Below, one piece after another: positions 52,089 to 62,322 of a stretch of DNA of 64,000 nt; position 1 is the stretch's first letter, and the number at the start of each line of letters is the position of its first letter. The DNA is from Xanthobacteraceae bacterium. GTDB taxonomy: Bacteria > Pseudomonadota > Alphaproteobacteria > Rhizobiales > Xanthobacteraceae. A program made the position numbers and the translations under genes. The notes beneath the pieces are model-generated. The model saw nothing but the letters and a program-made list of their open reading frames with translations, was not told where the DNA came from and searched no databases. The stretch covers positions 50,592 through 114,591 of the forward strand of contig JAQGJU010000145.1 of the NCBI GenBank assembly GCA_028290465.1, read 5' to 3'.

Positions 52089-52421
52089 GGATCGGTGCTC
52101 CTTTGCCGCGGATGGAACCGGTGTGCTGGCGCGGCCAGCGACGACCGTTCGCTATCGAATAAAAATCATATGCGCTGCACAAAAGTCCGTCACGCCTCGA
52201 TTCTGGGCAGGCGGTGCACCATTTGATGGCGCATTTCGAGGAGCTCTATGACCCCAATGGTGTAATGACCGGCTGTCAGCGACAGTGGGATCGTGCCCGG
52301 GCGGCCAGGCCGGCAATTGCCGCGTTAAACTCGCCTCACGCATATTGTGCCCTCCGGGAGGGCAGTCCTATTGTTCGGCTGCTAACGAACAGCCACTCTT
52401 GCGACATGGGTCGAGCACGTC
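52089..52421. other. Divergent promoter region between the transporter operon and marR
   Basis: These 333 bases hold no gene. Two dyads lie near the marR end: TGCCCTC-CGG-GAGGGCA (52348-52364, hairpin-like) and the TGTTCG/CGAACA dyad at 52372-52391. An AT-rich stretch (52150-52175) could be the transporter promoter. Confidence 0.55.
52372..52391. promoter_or_regulatory. Candidate MarR operator
   Basis: TGTTCG and CGAACA are separated by 8 bases in a 20-base dyad that ends 30 bases before the marR start. MarR-family regulators commonly bind such dyads in the shared promoter of the regulator and its divergent target. Confidence 0.5.
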
Positions 52422-52982
52422 ATGGGGAATGAGACCGAGCCGCGGGGCGGGCGCAAACGGAGGATTCCGGAAAATGCCGCGCGGGCGCACGTCGAAAAGA
52501 TCGTCGCCCAGTGGCAGACCGAACGGCCGGACATCAATCCTGATCCGGTGCGGATTTACGGCCTGATCGGTCGCATTCAGACCCAGGCGACGGCCTGCAT
52601 CGATGACGTGCTGGCGCCCTACAAGCTTGTGCGAGGAACGTTCGACGTTTTGACCGCTCTTCGTCGTGCCGGTGCGCCGTATAGCCTGTCGCCGAAGGAA
52701 TTGACGCAGTTTCTGCTGTTAAGCGGTGCCGGGCTGAATAGTCGCCTGAACAAGCTGGAACGGCTGCACTATATTGCTCGATTGCCTGAACCCTCTGATC
52801 GTCGCAGCTTGCGGATTCAGCTCACCGTCTCGGGAGAAGGGGCCATTAACGCGGCGATCCCTCGTGTCTTTGAAATCCAGTGGCAATTATTGTCGGCGCT
52901 CGACAGTGAAAATCGCAATGCATTGGCTGAAAATCTCGCCCGTTTCGCGGACACGATAGATGCTCATACGTCAACCGGTTGA
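52422..52982 (+). CDS. MarR family transcriptional regulator
   Basis: Protein of 186 residues with a winged helix (about 75-140: LSPKELTQFLLLSGAGLNSR, the wing PEPSDRRSLRIQLT) flanked by dimerisation helices. A basic N-terminal extension (GGRKRRIPENAARAH) precedes the domain. It probably represses or senses the substrate of the divergent transporter operon and perhaps the catabolic genes beyond it. Confidence 0.9.
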   Translation: MGNETEPRGGRKRRIPENAARAHVEKIVAQWQTERPDINPDPVRIYGLIGRIQTQATACIDDVLAPYKLVRGTFDVLTALRRAGAPYSLSPKELTQFLLLSGAGLNSRLNKLERLHYIARLPEPSDRRSLRIQLTVSGEGAINAAIPRVFEIQWQLLSALDSENRNALAENLARFADTIDAHTSTG

Positions 52983-53111
52983 TCGCTTCGCCGACCAGAT
53001 GCCGGCCTCGATAGATCTGATTTAGCTCCCGATCTGAACGGGGCCGGCTTGCGCGGCGGTGGCCGGCCGGCGCACATTGCCGGGCGGGCTCTGCTGACGG
53101 GGGAATTTGAC

Positions 53112-54359
53112 ATGAGCATTTCGCGCAGGTTTGCGCCGGGCGCTGCCTTGCTGTGCCTTGGCTTGCTGTATCTTGGCGGCCCGTTGGGCGCGCTGGCCCA
53201 GAGTTTCGAGCAGCCGCCGTCCTTCAGTCCGGACAAGATTCCCGGGCTGCGGCCGAGCGGTCCGAATTATACGGTCAAGAGTCCGGTGCGCAGCGACGGG
53301 TTGTTGCGGGTCTATGTGCTGGCCACGTCCTATGGCGACATCACCGTGCATGGCGACCAGATGCTGCGGATGCGGCTCAACGAGCTGGTCGCGTTGGCCG
53401 AACTGGAAAAGGTCAGCGGCTCGGAATCGTTTTCCAAGGCGCTGGTTGAAGCCGGCATCTCGCCGGTCAAATACACCGGCCGGCTGATCACCAATCCGAT
53501 CGGCACCGTCGGCGACACGCTGGCCGGCGTCGGCGCGCTGTTCGGCAGGCTTGGGTCGGGCGTCGCCAATGCAGGCAAGACGCAGGACGATCCGATGGCC
53601 GGTCTGCTCGGTGTCACCGCCCAGAAGCGGCAACTCGCGGCAAAATTCGGCGTCGATCCCTACACCGATTTCGTGCCGCTGAACGCCAAGCTCAACCAAT
53701 TATCGGAAGCCGCCGCGTTGGGCGGACTGGTGGTCACCGGCGCCCTGATGGCGATTCCCGGCGCCGCCGGCGTCGTGGTGTCGAATCTGTCGACGGCCTA
53801 CAAGCTCGGCGACATCGGCATCGAAGAACTGGCGCGCAATTACACAGCGGCGCAGATCCTCGATCTGAACCGGCAGCGTCTTAACGCGATGGGCGTCGAT
53901 CGTACGCTGGCCGAGGAGTTACTCGCCAACCGCGCCTATACGCCGATCGACCTCGCCGCGATGGTGGCGGCGCTGGACAGCATGACCGGCGTGCCGGGCC
54001 GCGAATTGTTCGTCGCGCGGGCCGCGGCCGCGAATGGCCGCTCCATCGCCTACTTCATGCGCCGGCAGGCCGAATTGCTCGCGGACGACAACGCGCGCAC
54101 GCGATCCTTGACGCGGTTTGTGTCGCTCGGCGGCTATCCGTTCAATGTCACCCGCGACGGCCGGATCACCGGACTGATGCCGGTCGACGCGCTGTCATGG
54201 ACGCAGGGCACCGCGACCGGCTTTACCAATGCCAGCCGGGACCGCGAGGCAATGGCGCCGACCGCCCGCGCCGAACTGCGCATCACCGGGCAGGCCACCG
54301 CGACCGCCAAGAAGCAGATGCAGCAGCTCGGATGGACGGTGGTGGAGAACGCGCGATAG
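53112..54359 (+). CDS. Secreted protein of unknown function
   Basis: Protein of 415 residues: a signal peptide (about 1-29, ending GALAQ), mature start FEQPPSFSPDKIPGLRP, a central glycine-rich hydrophobic segment (about 205-235, GGLVVTGALMAIPGAAGVVV) and a long helical rest. It may be periplasmic or outer-membrane associated. No known domain is recognised. ATG 53112 has GGGGAA at a fair distance. Confidence 0.7.
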   Translation: MSISRRFAPGAALLCLGLLYLGGPLGALAQSFEQPPSFSPDKIPGLRPSGPNYTVKSPVRSDGLLRVYVLATSYGDITVHGDQMLRMRLNELVALAELEKVSGSESFSKALVEAGISPVKYTGRLITNPIGTVGDTLAGVGALFGRLGSGVANAGKTQDDPMAGLLGVTAQKRQLAAKFGVDPYTDFVPLNAKLNQLSEAAALGGLVVTGALMAIPGAAGVVVSNLSTAYKLGDIGIEELARNYTAAQILDLNRQRLNAMGVDRTLAEELLANRAYTPIDLAAMVAALDSMTGVPGRELFVARAAAANGRSIAYFMRRQAELLADDNARTRSLTRFVSLGGYPFNVTRDGRITGLMPVDALSWTQGTATGFTNASRDREAMAPTARAELRITGQATATAKKQMQQLGWTVVENAR

Positions 54360-54402
54360 TTAAAGCCTTAGAGATCTTCAAACGTTTTCGGCCTTCAATC
54401 GG

Positions 54403-54512
54403 CCTCATGGTGAGGGCGCTCCGAAGGAGCGCGTCTCGAACCATGGGGCCGCCCCCGCCCTTCGAGACGCATGGCTTCGCCATGCTCCTCAGGGTGAGGG
54501 CGGATCGAATCC
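54403..54512. repeat. Dispersed palindromic element
   Basis: GCGTCTCGAA (54431-54440) and TTCGAGACGC (54461-54470) form the core. Hairpins GCGCTCC-GAA-GGAGCGC on the left and CATGG-CTTCG-CCATG on the right sit within CCTCATGGTGAGGG and CCTCAGGGTGAGGG ends. The form is typical of repeats between genes in Bradyrhizobium-like genomes. Confidence 0.75.
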
Positions 54513-54533
54513 GGAAGCTTTGAAAAGGCCCCG

Positions 54534-54710
54534 CTACGCGGCCTTCTTCAGATGCGCGTCGCGGACCATCCATTCATGGACCTGCCCGCAGGCCGGACAG
54601 CGCGCCCGCAACTTGTTCATGCGAATGCGGAGCAGAGTGCCGATCTCCGATTCGATACCGACATCGACTTCCTGCCCGGTGGCCGGGCATTCGAATTCGA
54701 GACGTTCCAT
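54534..54710 (-). CDS. Small zinc-ribbon protein
   Basis: Protein of 58 residues beginning MERLEFECPATGQEVDVGIE. It carries Cys8 and a CPACGQVHEW motif near residue 42, which suggests a zinc ribbon with three Cys and a His, followed by a basic end. GGAGG precedes ATG 54710; the frame extends to 54800 but the strong ribosome site decides the start. Function unknown. Confidence 0.65.
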   Translation of the reverse strand: MERLEFECPATGQEVDVGIESEIGTLLRIRMNKLRARCPACGQVHEWMVRDAHLKKAA

Positions 54711-54948
54711 CGCGACCTCCGTGTTGGGGGTGCCCTCGATCTGGAACAATGATCGCGCGAGCTGTCGGTTCCATAGCGTCGGCAAGGATTTTCGCGGCAT
54801 GTCGGCGGCTAAACTTCGCGATCGTAATAAGGTATTGGGGTAGATGAAAGCCGGTGCTATGCGCGTTACGCCGTATCCAGGTCACTGCATCATCGGTAAA
54901 ACCAACCGGCTGTAACCGCCAGTTTCACGATAAGTCGGGGAGAGTTGA

Positions 54949-56031
54949 ATGTGGCCGGATCGCCGCCTGCTGGCGCTGCTGCAAACCGAGCATCCGATCA
55001 TCCAGGCGCCGCTGGCCGGCGCGACGGATTTCGAAATGGTCGCCGCCGCTTCTGAAGCGGGCGGGCTCGGGTCGCTGCCCTGCGCGATGCTGTCGGCCGA
55101 GCAGGTGTACGATCAGGTCGAAAAAATCCGCGCCCGCACCGATAAGCCGTTCAATCTGAACTTCTTCTGTCACACGCCGCCGCGTCCGGATAACGCCCGG
55201 GAGGCCGCGTGGCGGGATCGGCTCGCACCTTATTATACGCAGTTGGGCCTCGATCCGAACGCCCCGGTCAAGGTGGCGGCTCGCGCGCCGTTCGACACCG
55301 CGCTCTGCGACGCGGTGGTTGCGCTGCAGCCGAAGGTCGCGAGTTTTCATTTCGGATTGCCTGATCCGGCGCTGCTCGACCGGGTCAAGCGCGCCGGCTG
55401 CGTGGTGCTCAGCTCGGCCACCACGGTGGAAGAAGCGCGCTGGCTGGTCGCGCATGGTGCCGATGCGATCATTGCGCAGGGCTATGAGGCCGGCGGTCAT
55501 CGCGGCATGTTTCTGACCGACAATATCGCCAGTCAGGCCGGCACCTTTGCGCTGGTGCCGCAGATCGCGGATGCCGTCGATGTGCCGGTGATCGCGTCCG
55601 GCGCGATCAGCGATGCGCGGGGCATTGCGGCGGCGTTCGCGCTCGGCGCCGCCGGTGTGCAGATCGGCACGGCGTATCTGTTCTGTCCGGAGGCCAAGAT
55701 ATCGGCGCCGCATCGCGCGGCGTTGAAAGCGGGCCGCGACGACGGCACCGCGCTGACCAATCTGATGACTGGCCGTCCCGCCCGCGGCTTTTATAACCGC
55801 GTGATGCGCGACATCGGCCCGATCTCCGACGTGGCGCCGGAATTCCCGCTGGCGGCCGTGGCGCTGGCGCCGCTGCGCGCCAAGGCGGAAAGCCAGGGTT
55901 CCGGCGATTTCTCGCCGCTATGGTCGGGTCAGGCATCGGCCCTGGGCCGGGAATTGCCGGCCGCCGAACTGACCCGGACGCTGGCAGCCGAGGCCCTGGA
56001 CCGGATGCGCGGCCTCGGCGGGCAGGGCTGA
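54949..56031 (+). CDS. Nitronate monooxygenase
   Basis: FMN enzyme of 360 residues, class I nitronate monooxygenase (2-nitropropane dioxygenase family). HPIIQAPLAGATDFEMVAAA (N terminus), AQGYEAGGHRGMF near 180 with the active-site His, and the FMN phosphate site GAISDARGIAAAFALGAAGV near 220 are present. It oxidises toxic alkyl nitronates such as propionate 3-nitronate. Not linked by operon structure to neighbours. Confidence 0.9.
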   Translation: MWPDRRLLALLQTEHPIIQAPLAGATDFEMVAAASEAGGLGSLPCAMLSAEQVYDQVEKIRARTDKPFNLNFFCHTPPRPDNAREAAWRDRLAPYYTQLGLDPNAPVKVAARAPFDTALCDAVVALQPKVASFHFGLPDPALLDRVKRAGCVVLSSATTVEEARWLVAHGADAIIAQGYEAGGHRGMFLTDNIASQAGTFALVPQIADAVDVPVIASGAISDARGIAAAFALGAAGVQIGTAYLFCPEAKISAPHRAALKAGRDDGTALTNLMTGRPARGFYNRVMRDIGPISDVAPEFPLAAVALAPLRAKAESQGSGDFSPLWSGQASALGRELPAAELTRTLAAEALDRMRGLGGQG

Positions 56032-56129
56032 CGTCTGGTAATGCCTCCGGCGGGCCATTGCCGTGCTAAAACGGCCTCTGCTATAGCCGCTTGTAGCCAG
56101 CGCCAGTCGCGCAGCACATTGGGATACCC

Positions 56130-56417
56130 ATGTCCGTCGACGACAAGACCGTTCGCCGCATTGCCCATCTGGCCCGTATCGCGGTCGCCGAGGACGAGGT
56201 CGCGCATCTGCGCGGCGAGCTCAATGCGATGCTGGCCTTCGTCGAACAACTGTCCGAGGTCGATGTCTCCGGCGTCGAGCCGATGACCTCGGTGACGCCG
56301 ATGCGGATGAAGTCGCGGGACGACGTCATTACCGACGGCGAAATCCCGGACGATATCGTCAGGAACGCACCTGCGCGCGAGGATCATTTCTTCGTGGTGC
56401 CGAAGGTGGTCGAATGA
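56130..56417 (+). CDS. gatC: Aspartyl/glutamyl-tRNA amidotransferase subunit C
   Basis: Protein of 95 residues beginning [19 protein letters not shown] and ending [13 protein letters not shown], a full-length GatC. It stabilises GatA-GatB in the transamidation of mischarged Glu-tRNA(Gln) and Asp-tRNA(Asn). A small gene and gatA follow closely. Confidence 0.95.
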   Translation: MSVDDKTVRRIAHLARIAVAEDEVAHLRGELNAMLAFVEQLSEVDVSGVEPMTSVTPMRMKSRDDVITDGEIPDDIVRNAPAREDHFFVVPKVVE

Positions 56418-56418
56418 C

Positions 56419-56613
56419 ATGTGCATGATGTGCGAGCAGGAAGCCCTGTACGACGCCTACCAGGAATATGTCGCCCGCAAGGAAGCCGAGGCGGCCGCCA
56501 AGGGCAAGACTTCAAAGAACGTGTCGTTCAAGGCGGAAGCAATCGAGGACGACGGGCCGGACGAATTGACGTTGGTTCACGCGCCACCCGCCGCACCACC
56601 CAAGAACAATTGA
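56419..56613 (+). CDS. Small conserved-looking protein between gatC and gatA
   Basis: Protein of 64 residues starting one base after the gatC stop. N terminus [20 protein letters not shown], then Lys/Ala-rich helix and a Pro-rich end. Two Cys (CxxC) at residues 2 and 5. Unknown; the tight spacing and lack of any gap suggest it is translated with gatC. Confidence 0.6.
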   Translation: MCMMCEQEALYDAYQEYVARKEAEAAAKGKTSKNVSFKAEAIEDDGPDELTLVHAPPAAPPKNN

Positions 56614-56620
56614 GCCCATC

Positions 56621-58096
56621 GTGACCGATCCGACCTCCCTGACGCTGGCCGAGGCCCGCGACGCCCTGCGCGGCAAGAAACTGAGTGCCCGCGAACTGAC
56701 CGACGCGCATCTTGGTGCGATGGAGGCGGCGCGTCCGCTGAATGCCTATGTCCTGGAAACGCCGGATCAGGCGCGCGCCATGGCGGACCAGGCCGATGTG
56801 CGCCTCCGCGCGGGCGAGGCGAGGGCGCTCGACGGCATTCCGCTCGGCATCAAGGATCTGTTCTGCACCCAGGATGTCCGCGCCACCGCCGGCTCGCGCA
56901 TTCTCGAAAACTTCGTGCCGACCTATGAGTCGACCGTCACGGCCAATCTGTGGCGCGACGGCGCGGTGATGCTCGGCAAGTTGAACAATGACGAGTTCGC
57001 GATGGGCTCGTCGAACGAGACATCATATTTCGGGTCCGTGGTGTCGCCGTGGCGGCGCGTGGGGTCGGACACCAAACTGGTGCCAGGCGGTTCGTCCGGC
57101 GGTTCGGCGGCGGCGGTCGCGGCTCATCTCTGCCTCGGCGCCACCGCGACCGACACCGGCGGCTCGATCCGCCAGCCGGCGGCGTTTACCGGCACGGTCG
57201 GCGTGAAGCCGACTTATGGCCGCTGCTCGCGCTGGGGCGTGGTCGCGTTCGCGTCGTCGCTCGATCAGGCTGGGCCGATCGCCCGCACCGTGCGCGACTC
57301 GGCGATCCTGCTGCGCTCGATGGCCGGCCACGATCCGAAAGACACCACCTCGGTCGATATTGCGGTGCCGGACTATGAAGCCGCGATCGGTAAGTCCGTG
57401 AAGGGCATGAAGATCGGCATCCCGAAAGAGTATCGGGTGCCCGGCATGTCGGACGAGATCGAGAAGCTGTGGGAGCAGGGCAAGCAGTGGCTCAAGGAAG
57501 CCGGTGCCGAACTGGTCGAGGTGTCGCTGCCGCACACCAAATACGCGCTGCCGGCCTATTACATCGTGGCGCCGGCCGAGGCCTCGTCGAATCTCGCGCG
57601 CTATGACGGCGTGCGTTACGGTTTGCGGGTCAACGGCCGCGACATCACCGAGATGTACGAGAAAACCCGGCGCGAAGGCTTCGGTGAAGAGGTCCGCCGC
57701 CGCATCATGATTGGCACCTATGTTCTGTCGGCCGGCTATTACGATGCGTATTATGTGCGCGCGCAAAAAGTCCGTACGCTGATCAAGCAGGACTTCGAGA
57801 CCTGCTTCGCCAACGGCGTGCACGCGATGCTTACACCGGCGACGCCGTCGGCCGCATTCGGCATCGGCGAAAAAGGCGGGGCCGATCCGGTCGAGATGTA
57901 TCTCAACGACGTGTTCACGGTGACGGTGAACATGGCCGGCTTGCCCGGCATCGCGGTGCCGGGCGCCGTCGATGTGCAGGGCCTGCCGCTCGGCCTGCAA
58001 CTGATCGGCCGGCCGTTCGACGAAGAGAGCCTGTTCTCGCTCGGCCAGGTGATCGAAGACGCCGCCGGGCGGTTCACGCCGACGAAATGGTGGTAG
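56621..58096 (+). CDS. gatA: Aspartyl/glutamyl-tRNA amidotransferase subunit A
   Basis: Amidase-signature protein of 491 residues that releases ammonia from glutamine for GatB. The Ser-cisSer-Lys triad is visible: Lys in PLGIKDLF, the glycine/serine loop [13 protein letters not shown], and [15 protein letters not shown]. Start GTG 56621, 7 bases after the preceding stop. Confidence 0.97.
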   Translation: MTDPTSLTLAEARDALRGKKLSARELTDAHLGAMEAARPLNAYVLETPDQARAMADQADVRLRAGEARALDGIPLGIKDLFCTQDVRATAGSRILENFVPTYESTVTANLWRDGAVMLGKLNNDEFAMGSSNETSYFGSVVSPWRRVGSDTKLVPGGSSGGSAAAVAAHLCLGATATDTGGSIRQPAAFTGTVGVKPTYGRCSRWGVVAFASSLDQAGPIARTVRDSAILLRSMAGHDPKDTTSVDIAVPDYEAAIGKSVKGMKIGIPKEYRVPGMSDEIEKLWEQGKQWLKEAGAELVEVSLPHTKYALPAYYIVAPAEASSNLARYDGVRYGLRVNGRDITEMYEKTRREGFGEEVRRRIMIGTYVLSAGYYDAYYVRAQKVRTLIKQDFETCFANGVHAMLTPATPSAAFGIGEKGGADPVEMYLNDVFTVTVNMAGLPGIAVPGAVDVQGLPLGLQLIGRPFDEESLFSLGQVIEDAAGRFTPTKWW

Positions 58097-58103
58097 GGCG
58101 ACG

Positions 58104-58541
58104 ATGCCGACGCAGGTTCTCCGCCAACTTTTGATCACCGCGTACGATGCCTACGATCAAGGCCTGCGTGGTTTCGTTGCCGAACTGTTCGACGATGACA
58201 TTGAGTGGACCATGCATTGTCCGCAGGAGGCGCTGCCGATTCCGAACCGGCTGCGCGGCAAGGTGGCCGTGCTTGAAGCGCTGAAGCGGATCGACGAGGT
58301 CGTCGAGATCGTTCGCAATGAACTTGTGTTCATGGCGGTCGATGGCGAAACCGCCGCGGTGATCTGCGACCGCACCCTGCGCCAGCGTGCGACCGGCCGC
58401 ATCATGCGCTACAAGATAGCCGCCTTTCATCGCTTCCGCGATGGCCGGATCATCGAATATCAGGGCTTCGCCGACGGCATCGACATATTGCAGCAAACGC
58501 TGGGTCGCGAAGTGGAAATTCCGGCCGCTTATCCGAGCTGA
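58104..58541 (+). CDS. SnoaL-like (NTF2-fold) protein
   Basis: Protein of 145 residues with an NTF2/SnoaL-like pattern: helices at 5-25, FDDDIEWTMHCP near 30 and RYKIAAFHRFRDGRIIEYQG near 100. Such proteins are isomerases, hydrolases or binding proteins with varied ligands. It starts 7 bases after gatA, so it is probably co-transcribed. No specific function is assigned. Confidence 0.75.
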   Translation: MPTQVLRQLLITAYDAYDQGLRGFVAELFDDDIEWTMHCPQEALPIPNRLRGKVAVLEALKRIDEVVEIVRNELVFMAVDGETAAVICDRTLRQRATGRIMRYKIAAFHRFRDGRIIEYQGFADGIDILQQTLGREVEIPAAYPS

Positions 58542-58657
58542 TTTTGGCGCGCGGCGTGTTAACCTTGTCGGATGCGCTCAAAAATAGCCACCCCTGGCTT
58601 GCTTGACGGGGTTGGACCCGTGCGCCGATATAGATCGGAACGGGGCTTGTTCCGGCG

Positions 58658-60052
58658 ATGCGTAGGGTTGTCACAGGCGTTCGTGGCTTGCTGCTGGCGG
58701 CGCTCGTCGGCGGCTGCGCGTCGATTCATAACGAGCCAATCAATGTGCCGCTGGGCGCCGAACGCATCGCGCAGGCCGCGCTGATCGGCCGCGAAGGCTC
58801 GACCTACGCCGAAGAGATGATGATCGGGCTCGCCTTTTCGGGCGGCGGCACCCGCGCGGCGGCATTCTCGTTCGGGGCGCTGCAGGAACTCGAACGCACC
58901 CGGCTGCCGGCCCGGATGGGGCAGGGCTCGCTGCTCGACCGTATCGACTTCGTGTCCGGCGTCTCCGGCGGCTCGGTGTCGGCGGCCTATTTCGCGTTGA
59001 AGAAGCGCGACGCGATGGCCGACTTCCGCGAGAAATTCCTGCTGCGCGATGCCGAGGAGGCGCTGCGCACGCGGGTCAGCGTGGTCAACCTGTCGCGGGC
59101 GCTGGGCGGCGGCATCAACGATTCCACCGGCTTCACACGCTGGCTTGACGAAAGCCTGTTCCACGGCGCGACCTTCATGGAATTCGCCGGCGAACGCCGG
59201 CCGCGCCTGTGGATCAATGCCTCCGACATCTACAATCGCACGCCGTTCGTGTTCGGGCGCACCACCTTCGCGGCGATGTGCAGCGATCTCGGCGCCTATC
59301 CGCTGGCCGATGCGGTCGCCGCGTCTGCGGCCGTGCCGGTGGTGTTCGCGCCGATCGTGATCAAGACCTATCCGGGGCAATGTCCGGTACCGCTGCCGCC
59401 CTGGGTCGAGCGCGCGCGCACCAACCCGGCATCGCCGCCGCTGCTGAAAGCTTTCGCCGAAGCAACCACGCGCTACCATGACGGCTCGATGCCCTACATC
59501 AAACTGCTGGACGGCGGCCTCGTCGACAATTTCGGCCTGTCGGGGTTCACCATCGCGCGGCTGTCGGCCGATACGCCGTATGGTCCGCTGACGCCCGAGC
59601 AGGCCGTGAAACTGCGCCGCGGGCTGTTCATGGTGATCGATGCGGGGCGCGGCCCGTCCGGCAATTGGAATCAGGCGGTCGAAGGGCCGAGCGGCCCGGA
59701 TCTGGTGATGGCGGCGGCCGACACCGCGATCGATGCCAGCGTGCGCTCCAGCTTCACGGCGTTCTCGCAGACCACCGTGGAGTGGCAGTCGTCACTGATC
59801 CGCTGGCGCTGCGGTCTGTCGGCGGCCGAGCGCAGACGCCTCGGCGCGCCGGCCAATTGGAACTGCCGCGACATCCGCTTCGTGGTCGGGCGTGTCGGCT
59901 TCGATCAGTTGGGCCCGCAGCGCGCCGCGCAACTCGACAAGGTGCCGACGCGCTTCAAGCTGCCGCCCGACCAGGTCGATGCGCTGATCGAGGCCGGCGG
60001 CGAGGCGCTGCGGGCCAGCCCGACCTTCCGCGGCTTCGTCGGCAGTCTCTAG
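58658..60052 (+). CDS. Patatin-like phospholipase lipoprotein
   Basis: Protein of 464 residues. The lipobox LVGGC (Cys20) marks a lipoprotein. Patatin motifs: anion hole SGGGTRAAAF (61-70), nucleophile Ser103 in GVSGGS, and the catalytic Asp in LLDGGLVDNFG near 288. It probably hydrolyses phospholipid or other esters at the inner face of the outer membrane. Placed between gatA and gatB, with the hydrolase gene following. Confidence 0.87.
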   Translation: MRRVVTGVRGLLLAALVGGCASIHNEPINVPLGAERIAQAALIGREGSTYAEEMMIGLAFSGGGTRAAAFSFGALQELERTRLPARMGQGSLLDRIDFVSGVSGGSVSAAYFALKKRDAMADFREKFLLRDAEEALRTRVSVVNLSRALGGGINDSTGFTRWLDESLFHGATFMEFAGERRPRLWINASDIYNRTPFVFGRTTFAAMCSDLGAYPLADAVAASAAVPVVFAPIVIKTYPGQCPVPLPPWVERARTNPASPPLLKAFAEATTRYHDGSMPYIKLLDGGLVDNFGLSGFTIARLSADTPYGPLTPEQAVKLRRGLFMVIDAGRGPSGNWNQAVEGPSGPDLVMAAADTAIDASVRSSFTAFSQTTVEWQSSLIRWRCGLSAAERRRLGAPANWNCRDIRFVVGRVGFDQLGPQRAAQLDKVPTRFKLPPDQVDALIEAGGEALRASPTFRGFVGSL

Positions 60053-60097
60053 TTCCCCCATCCTCCGAAAATGCCTAGGCTAGGACCGGGAGGAACC

Positions 60098-62203
60098 ATG
60101 TTCAGAGCGGCGATGGTTTGCGGGTTTGCGATTTTGATGGCCGTGACGGGCTCTGCCGTCCTGGCGCAAACCGGTGCGCCGCCAAACGTCGTTCCGGGGC
60201 CGCAGGCTGGCGGTACCAAATCTCTCTGGCCCCAACCCGGCGCTCCACAATCCTTGCCCGAGATCTTGCCCCAGGCCGCCGGAAAGCGCGCGACGCCGCA
60301 ACCTGGCGCGCAGCGAATCTTTGTGACGCCACCCGCCGCCCCCGGCGGATATTCGGAACAGCCGTTTTCAGAATCGGAGCTGCTGGCCGGAAAGCGGATG
60401 ACCGAAGCCGAATGCACGGCGCAGCCGAGCGCGGTTTGGGTGATGGTCGGCAAGACCGGTGAATGCATCGCGTATTATCACGCGGTGCCCGCCGCTGTGG
60501 CGACCAGCGCGGTGGGCGGCGCTCCGACCGCCAGTGCGGCGACCGCCAATGCGGCGGCCGGTAGCGCGACGTCCGCCAGCGCGACGGGCGGTGATGCGCC
60601 CAGCTCTGTCATCGTCTTCATCTCAAGCGACGTCGTGTTGGTGAATGGACGTGGCGAGGTCAAGCCATTCTCGTTCTACGCCAAAACCACGCCGAACCGG
60701 ACGCAGGTCGAGAGCGCCAACTGGTCGCGCGGCCTGCGTCTGCCGTATCTGATGATTGCCCGGCCCGGCACCTATGGGTCGTCCGGGAATCACGTGGAGC
60801 GGCGCAGCGAGCGTGAGATCGCCGTCGTGTCGGCCGCGCTCGATGCCATCAAGGCACGCCATAACTATCAGCGCCTGCACCTTGCGGGCTATGCTGAGGG
60901 CGCGCATACGGCCGCGATGTTGATGACACGTCGCGACGATCTGGGCTGCGTGGTGCTGGCCAGTGGTCTCCTGTCGATCAAACAATACTTGGCCGAACAA
61001 GGCCGCACCGCCGATTGGACCGGCAACAAGAATCCGCTCGATCCGGCCGGGACGCGCGACCGGATCGTGCGCCAGTCCGCCTTGCGTGTGCTGGTCATGA
61101 CCGACCCCGACGATCTGGTGATTTCGGCACGTTCGCAGACCGCCTACGTCCGCCATCTGGACGGTTTGCCGATCCGACAGATTTTCAGCGCCGCGCCCGA
61201 TCCCGGGGCCCACGGTTTGCTCAATCAGGCGCGGCAGATGACGGCCGATTGCGCCAAAGGCCTCTCCGACGATTCGATCCGGCAAAAATACGAAAACAAA
61301 GTGCCGGCGGAGCCGCCGGATGCCGATGACCCGCCGCTGCATCGGCCCGACACGCTGCGCCGCGAACTCTCCATCAGTGAGGCCCAATGTGGAGCGCTCA
61401 AGACGGCGCTGTGGCTGACCGTCGACGGACGCAAGCTGTGCATTCGCTATTGGATGTCGGCGGCGGGCAGCACCAGGACCGAACCGCTGGTGTTCTTCGA
61501 TGGCGATCTCGGCTCGAACGACAACGGCCGGCTGGCGCTCAATCCAGCCGCCGAACGGGTCAGCGCCGGACAGATACAGCGCATTGCCCATCTCTGGTCG
61601 CGCAACTATGGCGGTCCCTATGTGGAATTGGCCCGCGTCGGCACCCTCGGCTCGTCTGGCTCGCATACGAAAGATCGACGCACATTGTTCGAGGTTCGTG
61701 TGGCGATGGCCGCGCTGGACGCCCTGAAGGCGAAGTTCGGCTGGACCCGGCTGCATGTGGTCGGTCAATCCGGCGGCGGACATACGGTGGCCGGGCTGGC
61801 GCGCCAGCGCGACGATATCGGCTGCGCGGTGATGGCCTCGGGCGCGATCGCGGTGAAGCTGTCGCATCTCTATCGCGGGGCCGTGGTCGGAGACATCATC
61901 AGGTCGAAATATGACCCTTATGATCAGATTCTGGACAAGCCATACCCGCCAAAACTGCGGATGATCGTAATGTCCGATCCTAACGACCGCATTGTGTCAT
62001 ATGCCTCGCAGGCGGCCTTCGTGACGCTTGCCAAGCTGCATAACGCATCGATCCTGCATCTTCTGACCGATGCCAGCGACAAGGATCACCACGGCCTGGC
62101 GGGCGCGGGAATTCGGGCGGCGACCGATTGCGCCAAGGGCGTCAACGATCAAGAGCTGATCAAGCTTCATCAGAACACCACGGCGCGGGTCGCCCGCTTT
62201 TGA
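60098..62203 (+). CDS. Secreted protein with tandem alpha/beta-hydrolase-like domains, the first degenerate
   Basis: Protein of about 701 residues: a signal peptide (1-25), a Pro/Ala-rich linker (about 25-165), then two related hydrolase domains (about 165-410 and 420-701). Domain 2 has GQSGGG (Ser558), SDPNDRIVS and DHHGLAGAG, a plausible Ser-Asp-His triad. Domain 1 aligns with it ([27 protein letters not shown]) but has Ala266 where the nucleophile should be. Both domains end with a C-A-K-G segment. ATG 60098 is preferred to ATG 60071 because it gives a proper signal peptide. Confidence 0.75.
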   Translation: MFRAAMVCGFAILMAVTGSAVLAQTGAPPNVVPGPQAGGTKSLWPQPGAPQSLPEILPQAAGKRATPQPGAQRIFVTPPAAPGGYSEQPFSESELLAGKRMTEAECTAQPSAVWVMVGKTGECIAYYHAVPAAVATSAVGGAPTASAATANAAAGSATSASATGGDAPSSVIVFISSDVVLVNGRGEVKPFSFYAKTTPNRTQVESANWSRGLRLPYLMIARPGTYGSSGNHVERRSEREIAVVSAALDAIKARHNYQRLHLAGYAEGAHTAAMLMTRRDDLGCVVLASGLLSIKQYLAEQGRTADWTGNKNPLDPAGTRDRIVRQSALRVLVMTDPDDLVISARSQTAYVRHLDGLPIRQIFSAAPDPGAHGLLNQARQMTADCAKGLSDDSIRQKYENKVPAEPPDADDPPLHRPDTLRRELSISEAQCGALKTALWLTVDGRKLCIRYWMSAAGSTRTEPLVFFDGDLGSNDNGRLALNPAAERVSAGQIQRIAHLWSRNYGGPYVELARVGTLGSSGSHTKDRRTLFEVRVAMAALDALKAKFGWTRLHVVGQSGGGHTVAGLARQRDDIGCAVMASGAIAVKLSHLYRGAVVGDIIRSKYDPYDQILDKPYPPKLRMIVMSDPNDRIVSYASQAAFVTLAKLHNASILHLLTDASDKDHHGLAGAGIRAATDCAKGVNDQELIKLHQNTTARVARF

Positions 62204-62232
62204 GCGGAGTTGGCCCGGACTAAACTCGGCGT

Positions 62233-62252
62233 TGCCCCCCTTGGCGGGGGGC
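62233..62252 (+). terminator. Hairpin after the tandem hydrolase gene
   Basis: GCCCCCC and GGGGGGC pair with a 5-base loop and are extended by GTTG/CAAC with a small bulge. It lies 30 bases after the stop. No T-run is present. Confidence 0.5.
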
Positions 62253-62279
62253 ACGCAACCCCATATTCATGCCCACGGA

Positions 62280-62322
62280 GCATTTCCAGGCGAAGCGGGA
62301 ACCGGTTCGCCGCGGGAAATGC
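62280..62322. repeat. Palindromic element upstream of gatB
   Basis: Outer arms GCATTTCC and GGAAATGC enclose GAACCGGTTC. Related AACCGGTTCGCG sequence occurs near 28490, suggesting a dispersed element family. Confidence 0.6.
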
